DNA of 10,918 nt, taken from positions 1 to 10,918 of the forward strand of contig JAEHKQ010000063.1 of assembly GCA_016838795.1 (NCBI GenBank). The letters are read 5' to 3'. The translations under genes and the position numbers were made by a program. The notes under the pieces were generated by a model. That model worked only from the letters and a program-made list of their open reading frames with translations, had not been told where the DNA came from and did no database searches. Below, in pieces: positions 1 to 6,459 of this stretch (the first letter of the stretch is position 1; each line of letters begins with the position of its first letter). Origin of the DNA: Nitrosopumilales archaeon. Its GTDB lineage: Archaea > Thermoproteota > Nitrososphaeria > Nitrososphaerales > Nitrosopumilaceae.

Positions 1-1781
1 ACCTCATTTGCAATTGTGTCAAAAGTTGTATCGTGGGGTACCGAGCTCAAAGATTGTTCTGATTCTCTCAACTCTACTAATTGTATCCGTTTTTGTTCTA
101 ATTCCGATTGAATCTCATTAACCTCATATCTCAACTGCTCATTTTCTGAAGACAATTGATGAATGTCAATTTGTTTTTCAAGTTCAATATCTTCCAAATG
201 ACGTAGCTGCAATCTCATATTCTCATTATCAGATTTCAAAGTTTCAATTAGATTATGAAATTTAAGTTTCTCTTGTTGAAGCAAACGAGTCGCAGTATTT
301 TCATCATCTACATTCAAAAGAAGTGTTTCAAATTGACTATTTTTATTTTCAAGTAGCCGTACGGTATTTTGATAATCCAAAATTTTAGAGTTTAGTGAAT
401 TTACCAGCTCATTTGTTTCATCCACCTTTACTTGATATACAAATAAGGAATCTTTTTGATTAGACAGTTCCAATCTTAAATCCGTAATTACATTTTCATA
501 ACTTGGTTGTTCTGATTCAATCTCTTTAATCTTGTTCAGGTATTGAGTATTTTTCCCTTCAAGTTTTAGAACAAGTTTCTTGTACTCTGCAATTTCATAA
601 TTTAGTGAGTTTACAAACTCATTGGATTCCTGAACCGCACCAGAAATTGAAACAAGTGATTTTAGTCTGTCGTCGTTCTCTGATTCAAGTTGTGCTACTA
701 AATCCCCTAGTTGCGATTTCTCTACCTTAAGTGATTCTACCTCGTTTTCATAGCTTACAATATTAGATTGAAGAGTATTTACTAACTGATTCTTAGTATC
801 CAAACTAGTCAATATGGCCACCATTGCTTTCCTTTGTTCATCGGTGATTGCTTCTAGATCCGTTACTCTACTTTGAAATTTACTGTTTTCTTCCTGCATT
901 TGACTAATGATTCCTTTTGATTTAGATTTTTCATCCACTAGAGTTTGGATCGTTCCATCAAATTTTCCTAATTCATCTTGAAACGATTTTATTAACACTT
1001 GGTGCTCAAAATTTTCTGTTTCAAGTTGAGAAATTCGTTGTTCATAATTTACTCGTTGTAGTAGTAGTTGATTCACTTGGTTACGATTTTCTTGATTTCT
1101 TTCTTTTATTGCATCAAGAAGACTTTTGCTGTTTTCATTTTCAGAATAAAGAAAATCAACTTTTATCTGTAAAGAATTTTTTAGGTTTTTAAGATCTTTC
1201 ATTTGTTTCTCATAACTTATATTTTGTTTCTGCAGGGAGTTAATTTCGTTTTGATATTCATCAACTTGAATCAGTTCTCCACCTCGAGATTCTGTCGAGA
1301 CATTAAATTCTTGTGCCATATTGTTAGTAATCCATGAATTAATCTGTGTTGAGAATTGATTATTAAGTTCCCGTAATGTCCTCACTTCGTTTTGTAGTTT
1401 CTGGTTTTCATTGAACATGTTTGAGAATGGTGCAGGAAGTTCACCTTGTGTTAACTCTTGACTTTTAAGAAGAATTCTATATTCTTTATTCTCTTCTCGT
1501 AGCTGTTTTGCTTCATCTCTAAACACTTCAGCTTTAGCTTGCAAGTATTCATTATCTCGTAAAATCTTTTCATTTGCAGATCCTGAAAATTTGATTATAT
1601 CCTGTTCCATCAAATATTCCAACGAATTGACAAATTCCGTATTAGAAATTTTTCCTTCTGACCATAATGTTACAGTTGTTTTTACCCAGTCAGGAACAAA
1701 AATTTCATCTGCACTAACAGAATTTATTGGAATGATTAGTGAAAATATAGAAACTAGTGCAATCCCCAATGCCCATCTCAT
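1..1781 (-). CDS. Secreted long coiled-coil protein with N-terminal WVK-type domain (C-terminus beyond window)
   Basis: The frame is open without a stop from the ATG at 1781 to the left edge, giving 593 visible residues. Residues 1-24 form a signal peptide (MRWALGI, a hydrophobic core, cleavage expected after VSA). Residues 27-65 carry a tryptophan-rich domain frequent in secreted thaumarchaeal proteins: VPDWVK, then LWSEG, ISNTEFVNSLEYL and DIIKF. From about residue 75 to 579 the sequence is nearly continuous heptad coiled coil rich in E, Q, K, N, L and S. It has no cysteine and two likely hinges (LPAP near 115-118, a GG pair near 167-168). The last visible residues look like non-coiled tail. 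No membrane segment is seen after the signal peptide. The role is unknown; a surface or envelope-associated fibrous protein is an inference. The domain family is recognised from memory, not from a search. No ATG, GTG or TTG lies upstream in frame before a TGA at 1892-1890. Confidence 0.85.
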   Translation of the reverse strand, partial: MRWALGIALVSIFSLIIPINSVSADEIFVPDWVKTTVTLWSEGKISNTEFVNSLEYLMEQDIIKFSGSANEKILRDNEYLQAKAEVFRDEAKQLREENKEYRILLKSQELTQGELPAPFSNMFNENQKLQNEVRTLRELNNQFSTQINSWITNNMAQEFNVSTESRGGELIQVDEYQNEINSLQKQNISYEKQMKDLKNLKNSLQIKVDFLYSENENSKSLLDAIKERNQENRNQVNQLLLQRVNYEQRISQLETENFEHQVLIKSFQDELGKFDGTIQTLVDEKSKSKGIISQMQEENSKFQSRVTDLEAITDEQRKAMVAILTSLDTKNQLVNTLQSNIVSYENEVESLKVEKSQLGDLVAQLESENDDRLKSLVSISGAVQESNEFVNSLNYEIAEYKKLVLKLEGKNTQYLNKIKEIESEQPSYENVITDLRLELSNQKDSLFVYQVKVDETNELVNSLNSKILDYQNTVRLLENKNSQFETLLLNVDDENTATRLLQQEKLKFHNLIETLKSDNENMRLQLRHLEDIELEKQIDIHQLSSENEQLRYEVNEIQSELEQKRIQLVELRESEQSLSSVPHDTTFDTIANE

Positions 1782-1805
1782 GGATCGATCAATGAGAAGA
1801 GGGGC

Positions 1806-1812
1806 TTTAAAA
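1806..1812 (-). promoter_or_regulatory. Putative TATA box of the coiled-coil protein gene
   Basis: The minus strand reads TTTTAAA, ending 25 nt before the ATG at 1781. This is the spacing seen at most other genes here and fits a leaderless or nearly leaderless transcript. It is a short AT-rich match, so support is positional. Confidence 0.4.
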
Positions 1813-1832
1813 CGATTTCTAGCATTGACTAG

Positions 1833-1860
1833 TATTGGTTCAAGATCTGAATCACCAATA
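1833..1860. repeat. 28-bp imperfect dyad upstream of the coiled-coil gene
   Basis: Arms TATTGGT (1833-1839) and ACCAATA (1854-1860) are perfect inverted repeats flanking an AGATCT-containing centre. The dyad lies about 20 bp upstream of the putative TATA box, where a regulator could bind. No regulator is known, and chance occurrence in AT-rich DNA cannot be excluded. Confidence 0.3.
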
Positions 1861-1907
1861 CATAGAAAATTCTCTATATTTCGATAATCTCATCACTTCA
1901 TAATTTC

Positions 1908-3056
1908 TCATACAATTTTTGGTTCCAGAGAATGCCTTCTTGCAATTGACACTGCAGTTATTCCAAGTCCAACGATAAAAAATACTAGATATGGTGCGCT
2001 GTTTCCTTGGAACTGTGAGATCAATCCGGCAGTTATTGGACCAATTGCCCACCCAATTCCAAAAGTTGTTTCATATGCACCAATGATCGTACCGGAGATC
2101 TCTTTTCTTGTTTTTGACAGAACGATTTCCAATGTAAGTGGAAAAAATATGCTGAACCCAAAGCCCATCAGTAGCAAAGCAATTGCAAACTCAACAATCG
2201 AATCTGAAACAAATGCGATCAGCAATCCAAAGGCGATAGATAATGTTGCAGCAATCAGAGTGTAGCTGGTTTTCCTAGCTAGTTTTCCTGCCAAAGCTAG
2301 TGTCACAATTCTGGAAACTCCAAAAATAAAGAACAAAATTTCAATTTCAGTTACCGACATGGATCTATCGTTCAAAAAAGCTGGAAACACTGTCAGAATC
2401 ATCCCAAAAGATGCTGTACAATAAATCAGCATTATAATTACTACTGGAAATCTTGCCATCTGTTTAAGCGATGAAAAAGAAAAAGTTGCATCGTGACTTT
2501 TAGCTCTGCCTCTTGATACCAACATAGAAAACAAAATTGCTGATGCGAGAATGTATGATGCAATCTGAAAGAGAAATCGGTAGGATGATTCAGCATCCTC
2601 TAACACGATCGTTCCAAGAAGCGGTCCTACCATAAAGCCAGCAACAAAAAATCCTGTGAACATTGAGATGTGTTTTACTCTTGTAGCTCCAGAACTTTCT
2701 TTTGATATTATGTCTTCACTTGGTGGCCAGAAAAATGCATGTGCAATTCCCGTCATTACTCTGAATCCCATTATCTCAGGTACAGATTCTGCAATAGATA
2801 GTAGAAAAATAGAAGCAGAGTTGATGACAACACCTATGGAAAGCAGATATCCACTGTTGAACCTGTGGAGTAAAATTCCAACAAAAATTGGAATAAACAT
2901 GTAAGGAAGAAAGCTCGCTAGTCCGATTAGTCCTATCTCTACATAGGATGCGTCGATGATGTTTTTCGCAAAAACTGGGAGGATTGGTCCGTGCATGCCA
3001 TAGGAAACGCCTATGATCAAACCAACTACATTAACAAGAATAAGGGGTTTTTTCAT
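1908..3056 (-). CDS. MFS transporter, substrate unknown
   Basis: A 382-residue integral membrane protein with about 12 hydrophobic segments in two halves, the usual size for a major facilitator superfamily permease. Family-like features are the GMHGPILPVFAKNI stretch in the first helix and loop (about 20-33), a degenerate loop 2-3 motif (GILLHRF, 60-66), the RVMTGIAHAFFWP stretch (99-111), and GPLLG and GIGWAIGPITAG motifs in helices 5 and 11. The cytoplasmic linker between the halves lies near residues 180-200 (SRGRAKSHD). The ATG overlaps the upstream methyltransferase stop as ATGA, so the two are probably co-transcribed and translationally coupled. Export of a small molecule or drug is typical of such proteins, but the sequence does not identify the substrate. 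No clear T-rich terminator follows it. Confidence 0.85.
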   Translation of the reverse strand: MKKPLILVNVVGLIIGVSYGMHGPILPVFAKNIIDASYVEIGLIGLASFLPYMFIPIFVGILLHRFNSGYLLSIGVVINSASIFLLSIAESVPEIMGFRVMTGIAHAFFWPPSEDIISKESSGATRVKHISMFTGFFVAGFMVGPLLGTIVLEDAESSYRFLFQIASYILASAILFSMLVSRGRAKSHDATFSFSSLKQMARFPVVIIMLIYCTASFGMILTVFPAFLNDRSMSVTEIEILFFIFGVSRIVTLALAGKLARKTSYTLIAATLSIAFGLLIAFVSDSIVEFAIALLLMGFGFSIFFPLTLEIVLSKTRKEISGTIIGAYETTFGIGWAIGPITAGLISQFQGNSAPYLVFFIVGLGITAVSIARRHSLEPKIV

Positions 3057-3742
3057 TTGTATGCGGCGACCATTATCGCCCCACCCATGAGATCTTTATC
3101 AAACTCTACCTTGGAAAATTTTTCAAGCAACAACGATTCTAGCTTTTTGTTTTGAGGCCATCGCTTGTAAGTTCCATACAGTGTCGCAAATTTTAAACCA
3201 AGTTTTCCACCAGCAGCAAATGCAACGATTGGAAGAATAAGTCTAAGATAAAATGAAACACCAAACCTCACAACTGCTGAATCTGGCTTTCCAAGATCAA
3301 CTATAACAAATCTGCCACCTTTTTTCAAAACTCTATAAATTTCTGATATTGCGATTCGAAGATTGATTGCATCTCGTAACGAGTAACCGCACAAGGCAAC
3401 GTCAAACTGTTCATCCTTGAATGGAATGTGTTCAAAAACTCCAGAAGACAGGTCAGGAGTTTTCTTAAAAAACTTGCTGGTGTTTTTCAGCATTGGAATG
3501 AGTGGGTCATACAAAATAATTGATAAATCTCCATCACAAAGTTTTGAAGCTATTTTAGACATGTTTCCAAACCCTGATCCTGCATCGAGAACTTTGTTTC
3601 CAGGTAGAACCCTACCACGTATTCCCCTGTTTCTGTGTTCTACATCTTTCCCAAAGGAAATTGCGGAATTTACCTTATCATAGACTGGAATAATATCTCG
3701 AAGTACATCGAGCACTTCTCCCCAATAGCTATCTAATCCCAT
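3053..3742 (-). CDS. UbiE/MenG-like class I SAM-dependent methyltransferase
   Basis: About 229 residues with the seven-strand methyltransferase fold. Motif I is LDAGSGFGN, with an acidic residue after strand 2 (YDPL). FDVALCGYSLRD and YRVLKKGGRFVIVDLGKP closely resemble the UbiE/MenG/COQ5 signature (FGLRN and RVLKPGG...KP in the family). The early SAISFGKDVEHRNR stretch also recalls the UbiE N-terminus. UbiE-family enzymes C-methylate quinone rings. Nitrosopumilus-type archaea contain menaquinones, so a demethylmenaquinone methyltransferase role is a reasonable inference, but other substrates are possible. Start choice: a GTG at 3751 is also in frame. The ATG at 3742 is preferred because the TATA-like AAATTAAA ends 24 nt before it, the same spacing as at psmA. 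It is the first gene of a pair with the MFS transporter. Confidence 0.85.
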   Translation of the reverse strand: MGLDSYWGEVLDVLRDIIPVYDKVNSAISFGKDVEHRNRGIRGRVLPGNKVLDAGSGFGNMSKIASKLCDGDLSIILYDPLIPMLKNTSKFFKKTPDLSSGVFEHIPFKDEQFDVALCGYSLRDAINLRIAISEIYRVLKKGGRFVIVDLGKPDSAVVRFGVSFYLRLILPIVAFAAGGKLGLKFATLYGTYKRWPQNKKLESLLLEKFSKVEFDKDLMGGAIMVAAYK

Positions 3743-3765
3743 ATGATCCACTTTGTCTGATGATG

Positions 3766-3773
3766 TTTAATTT
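3766..3773 (-). promoter_or_regulatory. Putative TATA box of the methyltransferase-MFS operon
   Basis: AAATTAAA on the minus strand lies 24-31 nt upstream of the ATG at 3742. The psmA promoter has a very similar element (TTAAATTA followed by ACATCA) at the same distance. It would place transcription initiation close to the ATG rather than upstream of the alternative GTG. Confidence 0.45.
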
Positions 3774-3790
3774 GTATTTCTTCAAACATT

Positions 3791-3800
3791 AGAAAACAAA
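3791..3800 (-). terminator. T-rich end of psmA
   Basis: Nine bases past the psmA TGA, the minus strand reads TTTGTTTTCT. Archaeal termination commonly uses such T-rich stretches without a hairpin. This one is short, so support is modest. Confidence 0.35.
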
Positions 3801-3808
3801 GGCTGGAA

Positions 3809-4537
3809 TCAGCTTTGTTTGAATTTCTGATTAGCGATTTGAGAATATTTTTCTACTTCTTCATCTGAAATTTTTTCTAAAACCTTTTTCTCACGTGAAA
3901 TTTTTGCTATCCTGATGTTTTTTGCAACATCTTTCACATCTTCCTTTAGGTTAATTGCAGCAACAGCTAGTGCAGCTATGTCTTCTAAGTTCATGTCTTC
4001 ATTGTAAGTTTTTTCTAAAAAGGCATTGACGTCATCAGAGCCTGAACCTATTGCGATTGCCGCATATGGAATAAATGTTCCACTTGGATCAGTGATGTAA
4101 ACAGATTCCCCCAATTGGTCTATACCAGCAACAATTAATGAAACACCGAAAGGTCTAACACCTGAATATTGTGTAAATTGGTGACATTGATCAGCTAGAT
4201 GCCTTGCAACAGTTTCTACCCCCACCGGCTCATCGTAAGTCAATCTGTTACCTTGAGAGAAAAATCTGGCGTTGTCAACTTGAACTCTTGCATCTGGAAT
4301 GTAACCTGCAGCAGCAATTCCTATGTGCCGGTCAACCTGAAAAATTTTTTGAGTAATGTGCGCTGTTTGCAAAGATCGTAGTTTTTCTTCAACTGCCAAA
4401 ATAATTCCATCCTTGCTTTTTAGACCAAGAGCCAGAGTGCCACGCTTTACTGTTTCAATAGCATACTCTACCTGGTAAATTCTTCCGTCAGGAGAATACA
4501 TTGTAGGAGTCATGTCGTAACCCCTTGAAGACATCAT
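3809..4537 (-). CDS. psmA: 20S proteasome alpha subunit
   Basis: A 242-residue alpha-type subunit of the archaeal 20S proteasome, which forms the outer heptameric rings gating entry to the proteolytic chamber. The alpha signature is complete: GYDMTPTMYSPDGRIYQVEYA (in part residues 6-16 and 14-26), then the ETVKRGT segment. LAVEEKLRS, ITQKIFQVD with the conserved pocket lysine at about residue 64 (expected to receive HbYX tails of activating ATPases), AAAGYIPDAR (75-84) and RPFGVSLIVAGID (128-140) follow in order. The catalytic threonine and propeptide of beta subunits are absent, as expected. The C-terminus is a charged helix ending KFKQS. Two adjacent ATG codons (4537 and 4534) could start it; the first is used here. 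It is single in orientation, with its own promoter, and divergent from a winged-helix gene. Confidence 0.97.
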   Translation of the reverse strand: MMSSRGYDMTPTMYSPDGRIYQVEYAIETVKRGTLALGLKSKDGIILAVEEKLRSLQTAHITQKIFQVDRHIGIAAAGYIPDARVQVDNARFFSQGNRLTYDEPVGVETVARHLADQCHQFTQYSGVRPFGVSLIVAGIDQLGESVYITDPSGTFIPYAAIAIGSGSDDVNAFLEKTYNEDMNLEDIAALAVAAINLKEDVKDVAKNIRIAKISREKKVLEKISDEEVEKYSQIANQKFKQS

Positions 4538-4560
4538 TTCAAATCGATTTGCTTTGATGT
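4531..4560. promoter_or_regulatory. 30-bp near-palindrome across the psmA start
   Basis: The plus strand reads ACATCA, 3 nt, CAAATCGATTTG, 3 nt, TGATGT. The central 12 bp are a perfect palindrome and the outer 6-bp arms are perfectly inverted; only the two 3-nt spacers break symmetry (24 of 30 positions symmetric). It runs from the psmA start codons to the edge of the putative TATA box, so it covers the expected transcription start. It could be an operator for a dimeric regulator, or fold in any leader RNA. Confidence 0.5.
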
Positions 4561-4568
4561 TAATTTAA
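4561..4568 (-). promoter_or_regulatory. Putative TATA box of psmA
   Basis: TTAAATTA on the minus strand lies 24-31 nt upstream of the first psmA ATG, consistent with a leaderless or very short-leader mRNA. It abuts the near-palindrome at the start codon. Confidence 0.5.
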
Positions 4569-4630
4569 GGGTAATTATCACAATCGAGCCTTGAATCCAC
4601 AGTGAATATGGACTAGATCTGGGAATAGCG

Positions 4631-4637
4631 TTTTAAG
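4631..4637 (+). promoter_or_regulatory. Putative TATA box of the winged-helix gene
   Basis: TTTTAAG on the plus strand lies 33 nt before the ATG at 4670, which would give a leader of roughly 5-10 nt. It is the best AT-rich element in the shared divergent region with psmA. Confidence 0.35.
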
Positions 4638-4669
4638 CAATCACGCACTCTGATGATTGAAAATAAAAA

Positions 4670-5056
4670 ATGAGCACAGTTCAGTTACTAGAATTCAAGG
4701 AAAAACTAAAGTCCAAGCCAGAATCTGTAAATCACAAACCAGATCGACAGACAAGGAAACTCTTGCTGTTTCTGTTTACCAGTGCCAGAGGCGGTTTTAC
4801 CAGACTTCGAATAGTAATGCTTCTGTTGGAAAAACCGTACAACACACATCAGCTCGGTCTAGAGTTAGGTCTAGATTACAAGGCAGTCCAACATCACATG
4901 AAAATTTTAGAAAAAAATAATCTAGTTTCAAAGATTGGAGAAAAATACGGCGCTGTTTTTCACATTTCAAATTTTTTAGAATATAACATTGGAGCACTAA
5001 ATGAGGCAATCGACAAGCTGGACAGAAAAATGAATTCCAAGAAAGTATACCTGTAA
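4670..5056 (+). CDS. Small winged helix-turn-helix (ArsR-like) DNA-binding protein
   Basis: 128 residues. Residues 37-101 form a winged helix-turn-helix. A first helix (GGFTRLRIVMLLLEKP, 41-56) is followed by NTHQLGLELGLDYKAVQHHM (58-77), typical of the helix-turn-helix of ArsR-like regulators. A third-helix end (KILEKNNLVSK) and a beta wing (IGEKYGAVFHIS) follow. A basic, probably disordered N-terminus (1-30) and a short helical C-terminus (107-123) flank it. There are no cysteine or histidine clusters that would mark a metal sensor. Divergence from psmA and the dyad between them suggest autoregulation or regulation of psmA, which is inference. It also lies just upstream of glutamate dehydrogenase in the same direction, separated by a T-rich stretch and a new promoter. 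Confidence 0.85.
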   Translation: MSTVQLLEFKEKLKSKPESVNHKPDRQTRKLLLFLFTSARGGFTRLRIVMLLLEKPYNTHQLGLELGLDYKAVQHHMKILEKNNLVSKIGEKYGAVFHISNFLEYNIGALNEAIDKLDRKMNSKKVYL

Positions 5057-5060
5057 ATCC

Positions 5061-5078
5061 ATTTCTTCTTTATTTTTC
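5061..5078 (+). terminator. T-rich end of the winged-helix gene
   Basis: Starting 5 nt past the TAA, the plus strand is T-rich (TTTCTTCTTTATTTTTC), the usual form of an archaeal terminator. Confidence 0.45.
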
Positions 5079-5142
5079 GGAATTTAAAATTCAATTCCAA
5101 ATTTTGGATTTGATTGGTTTAAAAAAATTTTGAAAATTGGAA
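5079..5142. promoter_or_regulatory. Inverted repeats upstream of the glutamate dehydrogenase promoter
   Basis: This AT-rich segment holds GGAATT...AATTCC (5079-5098). It also holds a larger pair, TTCCAAATTTT (5095-5105) against AAAATTGGAA (5133-5142). ATTGGTTT (5113-5120) pairs with AACCAA (5141-5146) as well. All lie just upstream of the TATA box at 5149, where an operator or activator site is expected. Base bias makes some inverted matches likely by chance. Confidence 0.3.
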
Positions 5143-5148
5143 CCAAAC

Positions 5149-5157
5149 TTAAATATA
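5149..5157 (+). promoter_or_regulatory. TATA box of glutamate dehydrogenase
   Basis: TTAAATATA is a strong archaeal TATA element ending 25 nt before the TTG at 5182. It lies downstream of the alternative TTG at 5137, so translation from 5137 could not occur on a transcript made from this promoter. Confidence 0.6.
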
Positions 5158-5181
5158 ATCTCCCATCTTGATCTCGGTATC

Positions 5182-6456
5182 TTGGTACAGGCTGATCCTT
5201 TTGACAATGCCACGAAACAAGTCTATGATGCATGTGACATTTTAAAAATCAAAGACAAGGGATTGCGAGAATATCTTGTAATGCCAAACAAAGTACTTAG
5301 AGTAAAAATTCCAGTTAAGATGGATAACGGTAAGATTAGAATTTTTACAGGATTTAGGAGTCAACACAATAACGATAGAGGGCCCTACAAGGGTGGAATT
5401 CGTTACTTTAATCCTGAAGGTGGAGTAAAGTACATGGAACGAGAAGTAATGGCACTATCTTCTTGGATGACGTGGAAGTGTGCAGTTGTTGATATTCCAC
5501 TTGGTGGTGCCAAGGGTGGAGTTTTTGTAAATCCAAAAACAGAAAAAATCAGCAATGCTGAACTTGAACGCATAACGCGAAGATTTGCTTTTATGATTTC
5601 AGAAATTATTGGTCCAGAAAAAGACATTCCTGCTCCTGATGTTTACACTACTGGAAAAGAAATGACGCAAATCATGGATACCTTTAGTAAATTACACGGA
5701 AACAAATCCGTACCTGGAGTTATAACTGGAAAACCAATACCAATGGGAGGTTCACTTGCCAGAAATGTTGCAACAGGTTTAGGAAATGCATATTGTATAA
5801 GAGAAGCAGCTAAAATAATAAAATTGAAACTAAAAGGAGCAAAGGTAGTTTTACAAGGATTTGGAAATGCGTCAACCTTTTCAGGAATTTATCTTGAAAA
5901 AATGGGTGCCAAAGTAATTGCGGCTAGCGATTCAAAGGGCTCTATCATTGTTCCAAATGGATTTAAAACTGAAAAATTAATGGCTCACAAAAATAAAAAA
6001 GGCACAGTATTAGGATTCCCAGGAAGCAAGAAAATATCAACTGAACAATTACTCACTACAAAATGTGATGTATTGGTTCCAGCAGCTTTAGAGAACCAGA
6101 TTACTGCAAAAATTGCAAAGAATCTCAAATGTAAAATTATTGGGGAAGCCGCAAATGGACCAACACTTCCTGAAGCAGATCCAATTATCTACAAGAAGAA
6201 GATTATTGTCGTGCCTGATATTTTGGCTAACTCCGGCGGTGTGTGCATCTCATACCTAGAATGGGTCCAAAACAACATGGGATATTATTGGACATTTGAT
6301 GAGGTTGCAAAAAAAATGGAAAAGAATATCACCAAAGGCTTCAGGGACACTTTTGATCTTTCAAAGAAACACAAAATCGATATGAGAAAAGCGGCAATGG
6401 TTCTAGCCGTAAGTAGAGTGGTTGAAGCATTCAATCTAAAAGGAATCTGGCCTTAA
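5182..6456 (+). CDS. gdhA: Glutamate dehydrogenase
   Basis: 424 residues from a TTG start, normal for a hexameric Glu/Leu/Phe/Val-type dehydrogenase. It interconverts glutamate with 2-oxoglutarate and ammonia in the cytoplasm. The glutamate-binding domain shows FTGFRSQHNN, RGPYKGGIR with substrate lysine K70, MTWKCA (K99), IPLGGAKGGV with the catalytic lysine K111, and PAPDVYT with the catalytic aspartate D153. The Rossmann domain follows with VVLQGFGNAST, AASDSKG, CDVLVPAALENQIT, GEAANGPT, and the ANSGGVCISYLEWVQN stretch that closes the active site. The cofactor preference cannot be fixed from sequence. Start choice: a TTG at 5137 would add 15 residues, but it precedes the TATA box. From 5182 the protein begins MVQADPF, like the MVEQDPFE start of Thermococcales enzymes. 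It converges on the TOPRIM gene with 3 nt between the stops. Confidence 0.95.
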   Translation: MVQADPFDNATKQVYDACDILKIKDKGLREYLVMPNKVLRVKIPVKMDNGKIRIFTGFRSQHNNDRGPYKGGIRYFNPEGGVKYMEREVMALSSWMTWKCAVVDIPLGGAKGGVFVNPKTEKISNAELERITRRFAFMISEIIGPEKDIPAPDVYTTGKEMTQIMDTFSKLHGNKSVPGVITGKPIPMGGSLARNVATGLGNAYCIREAAKIIKLKLKGAKVVLQGFGNASTFSGIYLEKMGAKVIAASDSKGSIIVPNGFKTEKLMAHKNKKGTVLGFPGSKKISTEQLLTTKCDVLVPAALENQITAKIAKNLKCKIIGEAANGPTLPEADPIIYKKKIIVVPDILANSGGVCISYLEWVQNNMGYYWTFDEVAKKMEKNITKGFRDTFDLSKKHKIDMRKAAMVLAVSRVVEAFNLKGIWP

Positions 6457-6459
6457 TCT

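Noticed and set aside
1..1560. Tandem DNA repeat or low-complexity non-coding region
   Set aside because: The AT-rich, repetitive look comes from a coiled-coil coding frame with no stop over 593 codons. The repeats are diverged and heptad-phased, not a DNA satellite.
1591..1887. Plus-strand 98-codon open frame
   Set aside because: It lies antisense to the signal-peptide and WVK region, which has clear protein features, and its own translation shows no recognisable domain.
1852..2052. Minus-strand 66-codon open frame between the MFS and coiled-coil genes
   Set aside because: Most of it overlaps the MFS coding frame and the product shows no domain or family resemblance.
3417..3683. Plus-strand 88-codon frame within the methyltransferase
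   Set aside because: It is antisense to a conserved methyltransferase core and has no recognisable domain.
4657..4920. Plus-strand 87-codon frame overlapping the winged-helix gene
   Set aside because: It starts at TTG, has no domain, and overlaps a frame with a clear helix-turn-helix.
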